Positions 25,870 through 35,651 are shown, counted from the first letter of the stretch. The stretch: 64,000 bases of DNA from Mesorhizobium sp. M1E.F.Ca.ET.045.02.1.1 (GCF_003952485.1 NZ_CP034447.1:2990501-3054500); one strand, 5' to 3'. Program-made: numbers and translations. Notes: generated by a model from the letters alone, not told the origin.

Positions 25870-27049
25870 CCATGCAACCGCTGACGGAACCTCGCGCAAA
25901 CGCCTGACGGTCGGCATGGTCGGCGGCGGCCGCAACGCCTTCATCGGCGCGGTGCATCGCCTCGCCATGCGGCTCGACGACCAGATCGCCCTCGTGGCGG
26001 GTGCGCTTTCCTCGGATCCGGAGAACGCGGCGGCATCGGCCGCCGAGATCGGCATAGCGCCGGAGCGCAGCTATGCCGACTATCATGCCATGGCGAAAGC
26101 CGAAGCGGCGCGGCCGGATGGCATCGAGGCGGTGGTCGTCGTCACGCCCAACCACCTGCATGCGCCGATCGCTACCGCCTTCCTCGAGGCCGGCATCGAC
26201 GTCATCTGCGACAAGCCGCTGTCCACCACGCTAGCCGAGGCCGAAGCCCTGGTGGCGCTGACAAAAGCGAGGAAGCGCCGCTTCGTCGTCACGCTCAACA
26301 ACACCGGCTATGCCATGGTGCGGCAGGCGCGCGAGATGGTGGCGGCCGGCGCGCTCGGCCGCATCGTTTCCGTGCATGGCGCCTATATCCAGGACTGGCT
26401 GACGCAGCCGATCGACGCGCAAGGCCAGAAGCAGGCCGAATGGCGCACCGATCCGGCGCGCGCCGGACAGTCGGCGGTGCTCGCCGACATCGGCGTGCAC
26501 GCCTTCAACCTGGCGAGCTTCATCTCGGGCTTCGAGGCGGAGGCGGTCTCGGCGGACCTGTTCACCGCCGTGCCCGGACGACGGCTCGACGACAATGCGC
26601 ATGTCCTGGTGCGCTGGACAGGCGGAGCGCGCGGCACGATCCTCGCCAGCCAGACCTCGCCCGGCCACTACAACGACCTCTCGGTGCGCATCTATGGCGA
26701 CAAGGCCGGGCTCGAATGGTTGGGCACGCGGCCGGAGGAGCTGCGCTTCTCGCCCTATGGCGAGGAAACCCGCACGCTGGTGCGCGGCGGCCACGGCTCG
26801 ACCACGGAAGCGCGGCGCGTCTCGCGCATGCCGGCCGCCCATCCGGAAGGCTATATCGAGGCCTTCGCCAATTTCTACCGCGACGCCGCCGACATCATCC
26901 GCGCGCACCGAGTGGGCGGGGCTGTCGATGCGGCGCGCGCGGCGCAGGTACCGGACGTGGTCGACGGCGCGCGCGGCGTGAAGTTCGTGGCGGCGGCGGT
27001 GGAGTCGAACGCGGCGGGCGGAGCGTGGACGCCGGCGCGGTTTTCGTGA
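25865..27049 (+). CDS. Gfo/Idh/MocA-family oxidoreductase
   Basis: The 394-residue NAD(P)-dependent dehydrogenase has a Rossmann start VGMVGGGRNAFIGAVHR, the VTPNHLHAPIA and DKPLSTTLAEAE signature (EKP-type motif as DKP, catalytic Lys), and a C-terminal domain with DIGVHAFNL. Relatives oxidise inositols, glucose or sugar acids. It is divergent from the RpiR gene and probably belongs to the same polyol pathway. Confidence 0.9.
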   Translation: MVHATADGTSRKRLTVGMVGGGRNAFIGAVHRLAMRLDDQIALVAGALSSDPENAAASAAEIGIAPERSYADYHAMAKAEAARPDGIEAVVVVTPNHLHAPIATAFLEAGIDVICDKPLSTTLAEAEALVALTKARKRRFVVTLNNTGYAMVRQAREMVAAGALGRIVSVHGAYIQDWLTQPIDAQGQKQAEWRTDPARAGQSAVLADIGVHAFNLASFISGFEAEAVSADLFTAVPGRRLDDNAHVLVRWTGGARGTILASQTSPGHYNDLSVRIYGDKAGLEWLGTRPEELRFSPYGEETRTLVRGGHGSTTEARRVSRMPAAHPEGYIEAFANFYRDAADIIRAHRVGGAVDAARAAQVPDVVDGARGVKFVAAAVESNAAGGAWTPARFS

Positions 27050-27225
27050 TGCGAAATGGCCACGTTCTTGACGATCTCGGGAGAGCCACTACGATCGATT
27101 CGTCGCTGTCTTGATGCTGTTAAGCGGCGATCCAACCCGCCACCTTCGCGTCCGGTTCAGTGACATTTTTGGTCGATCGGGCAAGGTTCTGCATGTGATC
27201 GAATGGAGTTGGGGTCCAACCACAT

Positions 27226-28911
27226 ATGACCGAGAGCCGGACCCGCTTTGACGTCGCAACCTTGCGCGAGCTTGCGGGCGACAAGGTGTTTGCGCGTGGC
27301 GAAGCCTACTGCTCCCAAGGCCAGGTTGATATACTCACCACGGATGCGCGGCGCGTGCGCGCTCAGGTCGCCGGCACGGAGGACTACCGCGCAGAGGTCA
27401 CCGGCCGGGGTTCCGAGATCGGAGGAAGCTGTTCCTGTCCGGCTTTCGACGATAGGGGTTTTTGCAAGCACATGGTCGCGGTCGCGCTGGCGACGAATGC
27501 TGCGGACGCGGAGCCGGAAGACGTCGGCGCGCTCGCCCGCATCCGGGAATACCTGCGCGCGAAAAGCATCGACGCCCTGATCGAAATGATTGTCGGGTTC
27601 ATCGATGGCGATCCGACGCTGTTTCGCAAGCTCGACATGGCCGCGTCGACAATGAGCGCTGACGACAAGACGCTCGAAGCGCGTTTGCGCAAGGCCATAG
27701 ATGACGAGACAAGGACGAGAGGCTACGTCGAATACCGCGCGGTACCTGGATGGGCCGCGGGCGTGGATGAGGTGCTTGACGTCGTCGCCGACCTTGTGCC
27801 GTCCGGGCGTTCGGTCCTCGCTTTGCGCTTGGCGGAGCATGCCTTCGACCGGATCGAAAGGGCGATCGGGTCAATCGACGACTCCGACGGTCATTGCGGC
27901 GGCCTGCTGTGCCGAGCGCAGGATATTCACTTGAGCGCTGCCCGCGCCGCGGGACCTGAACCTGTATTATTTGCCAGGACGCTGTTCGCTCGCGAGATGA
28001 AGGGCGAATATGACGCGTTCGACGGCGCTTCGACAATCTATGCCGACGTGTTGGGCGCGCTGGGACTTGCCGAGTATCGCCGCCTGGCGGCGGAGGCGTG
28101 GGAAAAGCTGCCGCCGAAGGTCGGCCCACAGGCGGGACGTCTTTCGTCCACCACGGATGCTGACGCGAATTATGATTTGCTGATGCATGTCCTGGACGGG
28201 TTCGCCGAAAGCGATGGCGACCTCGATGCCCGCATAGGCTTGCGGGCGAAAGAGCTGTCGTCACCCTGGCGCTACTTACAGCTTGCGGAGTTCTGCCTCG
28301 CACATGGTCGAGCGGACGAGGCTCTTCGCCGCGCTGAAGAGGGGCTGTGGGTATTTGAGGACGACCGTTTGGACGAGCGGCTCGTGCTGCTCACGGTCGA
28401 GCTTCTTTCGCGTGCCGGCCGGTGCAAAGAGGCCGAAAAGCTGCTGCAACGAGCGTTCGAAAAGGCACCCAGCCTTCAACTGTACGAGGAACTGTGCCGG
28501 ATTGGGGGCAGCGGCGCGGGCGAAGCCGCGACGAAGTTCCTACGATCGCAACTCGCAGGCAAAGCGCCGACGCGATGGGGATTCCCCGCAGACCTGCTCG
28601 TCCGCATCATGATCCATGACCGGGCGTTCGACGATGCTTGGGCGACGGTCCGCAAGTATGGTGTGTCGTCAAGCTTGCGTGAAACCCTCGCCGCGGCGAG
28701 CGAGGCGACACATCCCGGCGAGGCGATCGAGACCTATGCGACGCGCATAGATGAACTGGCTGAAGTCGGTGGGGCTCCCGCCTATGAGGAGGTGATGAAG
28801 TTGCTGCTCCGCATGGCAGGGCTGCGTTCTCCAAAGGAACAGGCCGCTCATATTGCCGAACTCAAGCTCCGCTTTGGCCGCAAACGCAATTTGATGAAGC
28901 TTATCGGATGA
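27226..28911 (+). CDS. SWIM zinc-finger protein with helical-repeat C-terminus
   Basis: The 561-residue protein has a SWIM zinc site at residues 69-82 (CSCPAFDDRGFCKH: C69, C71, C80, H82), which usually binds nucleic acid or protein. Residues about 100-560 are helical, rich in EAL/AEE-type pairs and resemble TPR-like repeats (segments such as YLQLAEFCLAHGRADEALRR). The gene ends 4 bases before the nucleotidyltransferase-like gene, so the two are surely co-transcribed. GC content is slightly lower than that of its neighbours. The function is unknown. Confidence 0.82.
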   Translation: MTESRTRFDVATLRELAGDKVFARGEAYCSQGQVDILTTDARRVRAQVAGTEDYRAEVTGRGSEIGGSCSCPAFDDRGFCKHMVAVALATNAADAEPEDVGALARIREYLRAKSIDALIEMIVGFIDGDPTLFRKLDMAASTMSADDKTLEARLRKAIDDETRTRGYVEYRAVPGWAAGVDEVLDVVADLVPSGRSVLALRLAEHAFDRIERAIGSIDDSDGHCGGLLCRAQDIHLSAARAAGPEPVLFARTLFAREMKGEYDAFDGASTIYADVLGALGLAEYRRLAAEAWEKLPPKVGPQAGRLSSTTDADANYDLLMHVLDGFAESDGDLDARIGLRAKELSSPWRYLQLAEFCLAHGRADEALRRAEEGLWVFEDDRLDERLVLLTVELLSRAGRCKEAEKLLQRAFEKAPSLQLYEELCRIGGSGAGEAATKFLRSQLAGKAPTRWGFPADLLVRIMIHDRAFDDAWATVRKYGVSSSLRETLAAASEATHPGEAIETYATRIDELAEVGGAPAYEEVMKLLLRMAGLRSPKEQAAHIAELKLRFGRKRNLMKLIG

Positions 28912-28915
28912 GTCC

Positions 28916-29512
28916 ATGAAGCGGTCAGAGATCGAAAGCCAGAACCGGTACCTTCTGGAACGACAGCGCCAGTTCCGCATAGCGGCCGATGTCGTCACGC
29001 GGGCCTGGATGACGTTCTCCGAAATCGAGGCGATCGCCGTTATTGGCTCGGTGGCGAAACCGCTCTGGAAGGAGATTCCCAGGTTCAGCGAGTTCCGCCG
29101 GGCACGCATCGAGGTCTGGCATGAATGCGGCGACCTCGACCTGGCCCTATGGATCAATTCGCAGCACCGGCTCGGCGAACTGCGTCGCGCAGGCGCCGCC
29201 GCGCTGCGGCAGGCATTCGAGACAGGCGTCGGCATCAGCTTCGTCAGCCATCAACTCGACGTGTTCCTGTTCGAACCCGACAGCGACCGTTACCTTGGCC
29301 GGCTTTGCTCTTTCAGCAAATGTCCGAAGGGAAATCGGGATTGCCTGGTTCCCGGCTGCGGGACAATACGTTTCAACAAGCGCATTGCGGATTTCCAGCC
29401 TCACGCCGACCTATTGGCGCCGGTTGCGTATTCGACCCTTTATCGACGAGGTCGCGGCTTGCTCCGCTCTGCACTTGAATTGCCGAATGTCGATGAGGCC
29501 CACCCTCTCTGA
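28916..29512 (+). CDS. Nucleotidyltransferase-like protein with a Cys4 cluster
   Basis: This 198-residue protein is not recognised as a named family. It has the pattern of a minimal nucleotidyltransferase: GS at residues 44-45 (AVIGSVAK), an acidic pair D73 and D75 (CGDLDLALWI) and a third acid D115 in a strand (QLDVFLFE). The distance between GS and DxD is long (about 27 residues). Four cysteines at 131, 136, 143 and 148 could hold zinc. It starts 4 bases after the SWIM gene. Substrate and role are unknown; it may modify RNA or protein or transfer a nucleotide to a small molecule. Confidence 0.6.
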   Translation: MKRSEIESQNRYLLERQRQFRIAADVVTRAWMTFSEIEAIAVIGSVAKPLWKEIPRFSEFRRARIEVWHECGDLDLALWINSQHRLGELRRAGAAALRQAFETGVGISFVSHQLDVFLFEPDSDRYLGRLCSFSKCPKGNRDCLVPGCGTIRFNKRIADFQPHADLLAPVAYSTLYRRGRGLLRSALELPNVDEAHPL

Positions 29513-29548
29513 TCGGCTCAGTCGACGGGACCCCATCGTTGAGACCGA

Positions 29549-30175
29549 TCAATCCGCATCGCGATGTGCAGCGGGGTGATCCGCCGGCCGTCGCTTGCCG
29601 CCTACCAAGGGTGAAAGCCCATCGAGCACCAGGCTCCGGAACATGGCGTCGACCTGGGCCGGCGACAGTTTCGGCTTCCGCTCGAACCACCAGTTCAGAG
29701 TCGTAAGGAAAGCGCCGACGATGAATTGCACGACGAAGTCGCGCGGCATCATATCGCCATGGAGGGTAGGGGGCAGTTCCTGCCGTACCATCTCTGACAG
29801 GATCAGGCGGATTTCATTCTCCGTCACGGCGCCGCCGCGCCCGCCGATCATCGTCCTGTAGTGATCGGCATACCGGGCGGCATGCTTGAACATGGCCGTG
29901 CTGAAGCCGAGCGGGTCGTCGTGCGAGGCCTCGGCTCCCACGCGCACCATCGATTGCGCCTCCTTGAGCTCCTCCCGAAGCATCTGGAAGCCGCTGCGCA
30001 GCAGATCCTCCTTGCCGGTATAGTGGGCGTAGAATGTCGAGCGGCCAATGTCGGCTTCATCGATGATGTCCTGCACCGAGAGAGCCTCGTAACCCTTGCG
30101 CAGCATAAGCGTCAGCAGCGCCTGGTGAAGGGCTTTGCGCGTGCGGGCCGCTCGCCGATCGATCTGGCGCGACAT
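29549..30175 (-). CDS. TetR-family transcriptional regulator
   Basis: The 208-residue protein has the TetR N-terminal helix-turn-helix (YEALSVQDIIDEADIGRSTF followed by YAHYTGKEDLL). The C-terminal domain (about residues 90-190) resembles the TetR_C_33/AcrR-type ligand domain. It is divergent from the methyltransferase gene, with 225 bases between, and probably regulates it. Confidence 0.88.
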   Translation of the reverse strand: MSRQIDRRAARTRKALHQALLTLMLRKGYEALSVQDIIDEADIGRSTFYAHYTGKEDLLRSGFQMLREELKEAQSMVRVGAEASHDDPLGFSTAMFKHAARYADHYRTMIGGRGGAVTENEIRLILSEMVRQELPPTLHGDMMPRDFVVQFIVGAFLTTLNWWFERKPKLSPAQVDAMFRSLVLDGLSPLVGGKRRPADHPAAHRDAD

Positions 30176-30400
30176 GGATCACTTCTCCTTCGCCGGTCCA
30201 CGGAGCGTCTTTCCTGGCCCGCCTTTTCCAGGACGGCGGGCGCGGAATTGTCCACTAACGGACGTTCCGCCTGCATCGTCCGTCGAAAATTCCGGACAGA
30301 GTGTTCATTATCATACGGACTGTTTCGAAGCTTCGCCAGTCGTCGGCCGCTTTTCCCGGCATTCGCGGGTTCTTGAACTGCCTGTTGAAGGAAGGACGTG

Positions 30401-31066
30401 ATGAACATGCACCATATGCGAAGCCAAGCGCGCGTCGCTGGAGCCGTAATGAGCCCCGACGCCAACAAGGGCATCGGCTTTCCGCGCCTCTACGACCTGC
30501 TGGTCCTTGTCCTGACCCGCGGGCGCGACCGGGCCTATCGCGAGGCGCTGCTCGATCTGGCCGGTCTGGCGCCGGGCTTCCAACTGCTGGAGGTCGGATG
30601 CGGCACCGGCACGCAGGCGATTTCCGCATGGCGCCGCGTGCAGCCCGGCGGATCGGTGGTCGGCGTCGACGTTTCCGAAAAGATGCTTGCCGCGGCTCGC
30701 CGCAAGGCCGGCCGGGCGGGCCTCGACATCGCCTTTCACCATGCCGATGCGGCCGAATTGCCGTTCGAGGACGGACGCTTCGATGCAGTCACTTTCACGA
30801 CGGTGCTGCACATGGTGCCGGAAGCAAGACGCAGCCTTTGCCTGCGCGAGGCGGCACGCGTTCTGCCTCCGGGCGGACGGCTGTTGCTGATCGACTATGC
30901 AGGCCCCGTCAGTGAACGCGGACACATGTCGGCAAAGCACGGCCTGCATGGCCAGTTCGACCTGCACGGTCTTCGCCAACCGCTGGCGGCAACCGGATTC
31001 GAGCGCATCGAAGGCGGTCCGCTCAATTGGCTCGGCCTGCACTACCTGCGCGGCATCAGGGTATGA
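30401..31066 (+). CDS. Class I SAM-dependent methyltransferase
   Basis: The 221-residue protein carries the SAM-binding sequence LLEVGCGTGTQAISA, then VVGVDVSEKMLAAA, ADAAELPFEDGRFDAV and VLPPGGRLLLIDYAG. It resembles UbiE/Methyltransf_11 enzymes. The ATG at 30401 follows GAAGGA; a GTG one codon earlier is possible. The substrate is unknown. Control by the divergent TetR gene suggests an inducible role such as detoxification. Confidence 0.87.
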   Translation: MNMHHMRSQARVAGAVMSPDANKGIGFPRLYDLLVLVLTRGRDRAYREALLDLAGLAPGFQLLEVGCGTGTQAISAWRRVQPGGSVVGVDVSEKMLAAARRKAGRAGLDIAFHHADAAELPFEDGRFDAVTFTTVLHMVPEARRSLCLREAARVLPPGGRLLLIDYAGPVSERGHMSAKHGLHGQFDLHGLRQPLAATGFERIEGGPLNWLGLHYLRGIRV

Positions 31067-31130
31067 ACATTGCGGCCACGCCGATGGCGGGCGTAAGTGC
31101 CAAACGCGGCACAGTAAGCGTTTCTATGAG

Positions 31131-31376
31131 TTACCTGGATTGCGGAACGTACGATCGAGTCGACGAAGGAGCGCTGGGAGAAGACTGCTCACGCCGACTG
31201 GCGCCGCCGAGCTTCGCCGAATGCTTGGGTGGCACGTCGTTCTCATCCGGATTGGGGACAGGGGTCTCGTCCGGCAGCCGCTCCGGATCCGGCTCGCGCA
31301 TCGGCTTCGGGTCGGGGAACGGCGGCGGCGTGGGCACTGGCGTCGGCGTCGGGTCGGGGTTGGGGAGAATGGCCAT
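31131..31376 (-). CDS. Small proline-rich protein
   Basis: The 81-residue protein begins MAILPNPDPTPTPVPTPPPF and continues with PDPKPMREPDPERLPDETP. It is a Pro/Asp/Glu-rich, disordered polypeptide without membrane segments. GAGGGAACCACTTT precedes the ATG. Similar short PNPDP-type proteins occur in rhizobia as far as I recall. The C-terminal 27 residues are different in character (Ser/Arg-rich) and may result from a late frameshift. The function is unknown. Confidence 0.6.
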   Translation of the reverse strand: MAILPNPDPTPTPVPTPPPFPDPKPMREPDPERLPDETPVPNPDENDVPPKHSAKLGGASRREQSSPSAPSSTRSYVPQSR

Positions 31377-31690
31377 AAAGTGGTTCCCTCGTTGCGCTGG
31401 CGGGCCGTCGGCGTGATGGGGTTTCCGGCAACCGGACATCCGCTCGACCAGAACATGATGGATTGATCACCGCATTCCCTGGCGCTCATCGAGCGTCCGG
31501 GGGGCGGCTGACGCTGGCAGAACGGTCACGCCCGCGGATGGTTCCAACGCGAATCCGTCGCAATCCGGCGGCGCGGGACACGAATGCCGATCAAATGATT
31601 CTCATAACCCGTTTCGGCTCTTGCCGGCGCCATGCAGCGCCTTAGTTCCGTAGTGGGGCGGGTGATCATCTGCCGACATAGGAGGCGGCC
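31377..31690. other. Divergent gap with no gene seen
   Basis: These 314 bases separate the proline-rich gene (minus) and the 31691 gene (plus). Short ORFs on both strands look like chance frames. No operator, repeat or RNA structure was recognised apart from the ribosome site AGGAGGC at its right end. Confidence 0.5.
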
Positions 31691-32125
31691 TTGAAGCACC
31701 AAACCGTAGACCAACTCAATGCCGTTGCCGACGTTCATGCTGAAGCAGCGGTTCTCATCGCCAGTCGAGGCCAGCGCCTCGAACGCTGGGCGCAACTTCT
31801 CGAGCAAGACCCCGGCCGGCGCCTCATGGCGCTTGCGGGCACCGAATATGCCACTCCAGAAGTGCGCGAAAGAATGCGTGCGGCCGGATCGCCGATCACT
31901 GTCGCTTTCGAAGACCCGATCTTTCGTGCTCAAGGTTTGCAGGACGACAGTTACGGCGAAGCGAAGCGCTTCTTCGAGCTTAGCGACTGGCAGCTGCACG
32001 AGGTCGTCTGCCATTGCCATGTCGGCGCCAACCTGCCGGCACGCTGGGCGGCGTCCCGTGTCCGTGCGGCCATCTCGCCGGGCTCAGGCATTCTTGCCTG
32101 GCTGAGAGGCCTGTTCACGTACTGA
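31691..32125 (+). CDS. Hypothetical 144-residue protein
   Basis: A TTG start (31691-31693) follows AGGAGGC by about 4 bases. The protein starts MKHQTVDQLNAVADVHAEAA. It is soluble and mostly helical, with no domain that I recognise. A minus-strand ORF at 31526-32020 overlaps it. I prefer the plus frame because of its ribosome site and its residue composition. Confidence 0.6.
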   Translation: MKHQTVDQLNAVADVHAEAAVLIASRGQRLERWAQLLEQDPGRRLMALAGTEYATPEVRERMRAAGSPITVAFEDPIFRAQGLQDDSYGEAKRFFELSDWQLHEVVCHCHVGANLPARWAASRVRAAISPGSGILAWLRGLFTY

Positions 32126-32244
32126 GCAATGGCCGCGGTTCGCGGAACCGCGCGGAAGGCTCAATACCGGACCCGAAGCGGCGGGGGAGTTGCATACTCT
32201 CCCGCCGCTCCATCGTAGCGACGCCTGGCACTCCACGTCATCAG

Positions 32245-33435
32245 TCAGCGATCGATCTCGCCAAACACGATGTCCAGCGAGCCGATGATTGCCGCGACGT
32301 CGGCGATCATGTGCCCGCGCGACAGATAGTCCATCGCCTGGAGATGGGCGAAAGACGGCGCGCGTATCTTGCAGCGGTACGGAACATTGCTGCCGTCCGA
32401 GACCAGATAGACGCCGAATTCCCCTTTCGGGGCTTCCACCGCGGCGTAGACCTCGCCGGGCGGCACGCGATGGCCCTCGGTATAGAGCTTGAAATGGTGG
32501 ATCGTCGCCTCCATCGAGCGCTTCATGGTGGCGCGCGGCGGCGGGGTGATCTTCTGGTTGGGCACGGCGACCGGCCCCTGGCCATCGGTCGAGCGCAGTT
32601 TTTCCAGGCACTGCCTCATGATCCGCACCGACTGCCGCATCTCCTCCATGCGCACGAGATAGCGGTCGTAGCAGTCGCCGTGCTTGCCGACCGGAATGTC
32701 GAATTCCATCTCGGGGTAGCACTCGTAAGGCTGCGCCTTGCGCAAATCCCAGGCCGCGCCCGAGCCGCGCACCATCGGGCCGGAAAAACCCCAGGCCCAG
32801 GCGTCGTCGAGAGAGATCGCGCCGATGTCGACGTTGCGCTGCTTGAAGATGCGATTGTCGGTGAGGAGTTCCTCGAGGTTGTCGCAGACCTTCAGGAACG
32901 GATCGCAGAAATCCCAGATGTCGTCGAGCAACTGCCCCGGCAGATCCTGGTGCACGCCGCCGACCCGAAAGTAATTGGCGTGCATGCGCGCGCCGGACGC
33001 ACGCTCATAGAACACCATCAGCTTCTCGCGCTCGACGAAGCCCCAGAGCGGCGGCGTCAGCGCGCCGATATCCATGGCCTGCGTGGTGACGTTGAGCAGA
33101 TGCGACAAGAGCCGGCCGATCTCGCAAAACAGGACGCGGATGAGCTGCCCGCGCCGGGGAACCGATATTTCGAGCAGCTTCTCGGCGGCGAGGCAGAAGG
33201 CATGCTCCTGGTTCATCGGCGCCACATAGTCGAGCCGGTCGAAGTACGGCAGGGCCTGCAGATAGTTCTTGTATTCGATCAGCTTTTCCGTGCCGCGGTG
33301 CAGCAGGCCGATATGCGGATCGGCGCGGTCGACGATCTCCCCGTCCAGCTCCAGCACCAGCCTGAGCACGCCATGCGCCGACGGATGCTGCGGTCCGAAG
33401 TTGAGGGTGAAATTGCGGACGGCGGTTTCGGCCAT
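32245..33435 (-). CDS. nuoD: NADH-quinone oxidoreductase subunit D, stand-alone copy
   Basis: The 396-residue protein is a full-length NuoD (49-kDa, NiFe-hydrogenase-like subunit of complex I). It begins [20 protein letters not shown] and contains [28 protein letters not shown] and KAPSFAHL-like ([10 protein letters not shown]) segments. It includes the quinone-site His/Tyr region GPQHPSAHG. No other nuo genes flank it: a hypothetical gene lies on one side and an exported protein on the other. It is therefore an orphan copy in addition to the nuoA-N operon expected elsewhere. Confidence 0.93.
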   Translation of the reverse strand: MAETAVRNFTLNFGPQHPSAHGVLRLVLELDGEIVDRADPHIGLLHRGTEKLIEYKNYLQALPYFDRLDYVAPMNQEHAFCLAAEKLLEISVPRRGQLIRVLFCEIGRLLSHLLNVTTQAMDIGALTPPLWGFVEREKLMVFYERASGARMHANYFRVGGVHQDLPGQLLDDIWDFCDPFLKVCDNLEELLTDNRIFKQRNVDIGAISLDDAWAWGFSGPMVRGSGAAWDLRKAQPYECYPEMEFDIPVGKHGDCYDRYLVRMEEMRQSVRIMRQCLEKLRSTDGQGPVAVPNQKITPPPRATMKRSMEATIHHFKLYTEGHRVPPGEVYAAVEAPKGEFGVYLVSDGSNVPYRCKIRAPSFAHLQAMDYLSRGHMIADVAAIIGSLDIVFGEIDR

Positions 33436-33504
33436 GGCGGCCCCTCCGCGGAATCTGGTCTTGTTGGCCGTGACGGTCGGGTCAGCCGCGTCTGACGACG
33501 CCGG

Positions 33505-33900
33505 TCACGTCGTGGTCTGGATGATCAGCGTCAGCGTGCCGTCGCCGTCGATGTTGGCCGCAACGACCTGCGAGGAATTCAGCCCGTTTGCATGCAGCAC
33601 CGATACCGCCTCGGGTGAGGCATCGATCGATTTCTGCAGCTTGGCCAGGTCCTTGGCGGTCGTCCTGGTGACCACGGCTTCGGCTTGGGCCTTGATCTCC
33701 GCGGGCAAGTCCTCCATCGCCACCACCACAACATTGGTAACGCTCTGGCCGGAATTTCCCGGATCGGGTTGCACCTGGTCGGGCAGAGGCTGTTCAGCCG
33801 GCGGCAGAGCCTGGGGCGGTTGCGGATCGGCGCGTTGAGCCGACACCGGCTGCGCCAGGGCAAAGGTCGAAAGAGCGAGCATCATCGTCAACGTCCGCAT
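33505..33900 (-). CDS. Small exported protein of unknown function
   Basis: The 131-residue protein starts at 33900 after GGAAGGAAAGACG. It has a signal peptide (MRTLTMMLALSTFALAQPVS with an A-Q cleavage site). The mature part has a Pro-rich linker (about residues 25-50) and then an alpha/beta segment ending GTLTLIIQTTT. No family is recognised. It is 70 bases downstream of nuoD on the same strand; a link is unproven. Confidence 0.65.
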   Translation of the reverse strand: MRTLTMMLALSTFALAQPVSAQRADPQPPQALPPAEQPLPDQVQPDPGNSGQSVTNVVVVAMEDLPAEIKAQAEAVVTRTTAKDLAKLQKSIDASPEAVSVLHANGLNSSQVVAANIDGDGTLTLIIQTTT

Positions 33901-34011
33901 CGTCTTTCCTTCCGTCTCTCGAAGTCTGACGACACAACCCCTCCGCCCGGCGATGGTTCCGGGCGAAGAGTGCAAGTGACGGTGAACGTCGGCGGGAGGC
34001 GGCTGGAGATC

Positions 34012-35619
34012 TCACACGGCCAGCACCGACAGCGCGGCGGCCTGCAGGCGTTCGAACGCGGCAAAGCGCCTGTCGTGCCAGGCGGCGAGCGAAGAATTCG
34101 GCGAATAGACCTCGCCCACCTCCGACATCGCCGCCATGGCCGCAGGAAGGTCGGGGTGGCGGCCGGCGGCCACGGCGCCGAGCATCGCCGAGCCGAGCAG
34201 CACCGGCTCGGGGGACGTCGGCGCGTAGACCACCTTGCCGGTGGCGTCGGCGATGAGCTGCCGCACGAGCGGGCTTTGTCCCGCGCCGCCGCTGATGGCG
34301 ATCGTATCGATCTCGATGCCGCGGCCATGCATGGCCGCCAGGATCTGGCGCGCGCCATAACCGAGGCCGCACAGGCCGGCGAGATAGAGCGCGACGAGGC
34401 TGTCGGCGCCGGTCGCCATGTCCAGCCCGGCAATCAGCCCGCGCGCTTCGGGGTTGGCCAAAGGCGCGCGGTTGCCGAGAAATTCGGGAACGACGTGCAG
34501 GCTGCCGATAAGCCTATCGGCCCTGGCCGCGCCGCCGTGCCGTTCGGCTTCCTGCGCCAGCCATTGGCTGAGGCTCTGGCCGCTGCGCGCCGCGATGCCG
34601 GCAAGCTCGACGGCGGCGGGGTGCATGCCGACGAGACGATCGATGGCGGCGCCCGCCGCCGATTGGCCGCCTTCGTTCAGCCACAGGCCCGGCACCATGG
34701 CGGAGAAGTAAGGCCCCCACACGCCAGGCACGAAGGCCGCCTGCTCGGTCGTCGTCATGGTGCAGGCGGAAGTACCGAAGACATAGGCCATGCGCGTCGT
34801 CACGTCGCCGGCGCCGCCGCGCGCGCCGACCGAGCCGATGCCGCCGGCATGGGCATCGATCATGCCGGCAGCGACCGGCGTTCCAGGCAACAGGCCGAGC
34901 TCGGCCGCCGCCTCGTCCGTCAAGCCGTTGGAGAGCGCGCTTCCGGGCGCCACGATCTCGGTGCCGATCCGCGTGAATTTCTCATCCGCAAGCGCGCCCA
35001 GCCCGACCTTGCGGAAATAGGCGTCGTCCCAGCGCGCCTCGTGCGCGAGATAGGTCCATTTGCAGGTCACGGTGCAGGTCGAGCGCGCCAGGCTGCCGGT
35101 TGCCCGCCAGGTGAGGAAATCGGCGAGGTCCATGAACTGCCATGCCGCCGAAAAGGTCCCGGGCATGTTCTCGGCGAGCCACAGGAGTTTCGGCGTTTCC
35201 ATCTCCGGCGAGATGGTGCCGCCGACAAAGCGCAGCACGTCCTCGCCGGTGTCGTTGATCCGGCGCGCCTGATCGGTGGCGCGGTGATCCATCCAGACGA
35301 TGATGTTGCGCTCCGGATCGCCCGACGGGCTGACCGTCAGCGGCGCGCCGCCCGGCCCGAGAACGACAAGCGAGCAGGTCGCATCGAAGCCGATGCCATG
35401 CACCGATTGCGCTGAAATGCCGGCTAGCGACACGGCCTCGCGGACGGTGGCCGCGACGGCGCGCCAGATGTCGTTGCTCGACTGCTCGACGATGTGGCCT
35501 TCGGCGTGCCAGATGGCGATGTCGGCCTTGGCGGAGGCGAGCAGCACACCTTGTTCGTCAAAGATGCCCGCGCGGGCACTGCCGGTGCCGATGTCGATGC
35601 CGATGAAATGGCTGCTCAT
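34012..35619 (-). CDS. FGGY-family carbohydrate kinase (ribulokinase-like)
   Basis: The 535-residue kinase phosphorylates a ketopentose or polyol in the cytoplasm. It has GIDIGTGSARAGIFDEQG (phosphate loop), a mid-protein ETPKLLWLAENMPG and the C-terminal AISGGAGQSPLVRQLIAD adenine-binding region. Length and motifs resemble the FGGY pentulose-kinase (D-ribulokinase) subgroup. It follows the SDR gene by 32 bases. The pair would convert ribitol to D-ribulose and then to D-ribulose 5-phosphate, but other pentitols are possible. Confidence 0.88.
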   Translation of the reverse strand: MSSHFIGIDIGTGSARAGIFDEQGVLLASAKADIAIWHAEGHIVEQSSNDIWRAVAATVREAVSLAGISAQSVHGIGFDATCSLVVLGPGGAPLTVSPSGDPERNIIVWMDHRATDQARRINDTGEDVLRFVGGTISPEMETPKLLWLAENMPGTFSAAWQFMDLADFLTWRATGSLARSTCTVTCKWTYLAHEARWDDAYFRKVGLGALADEKFTRIGTEIVAPGSALSNGLTDEAAAELGLLPGTPVAAGMIDAHAGGIGSVGARGGAGDVTTRMAYVFGTSACTMTTTEQAAFVPGVWGPYFSAMVPGLWLNEGGQSAAGAAIDRLVGMHPAAVELAGIAARSGQSLSQWLAQEAERHGGAARADRLIGSLHVVPEFLGNRAPLANPEARGLIAGLDMATGADSLVALYLAGLCGLGYGARQILAAMHGRGIEIDTIAISGGAGQSPLVRQLIADATGKVVYAPTSPEPVLLGSAMLGAVAAGRHPDLPAAMAAMSEVGEVYSPNSSLAAWHDRRFAAFERLQAAALSVLAV

Positions 35620-35651
35620 GACTTCAGATCCTTCGCCGGTCCAAACGGTTT

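Noticed and set aside
30250..30297. GTCC/GGAC inverted repeats between TetR and the methyltransferase
   Set aside because: Only 4-bp arms with variable spacing; too weak to call a TetR operator.
31526..32020. 164-codon minus-strand ORF overlapping the gene at 31691
   Set aside because: No ribosome site was seen, and its right half lies opposite the preferred plus-strand gene.
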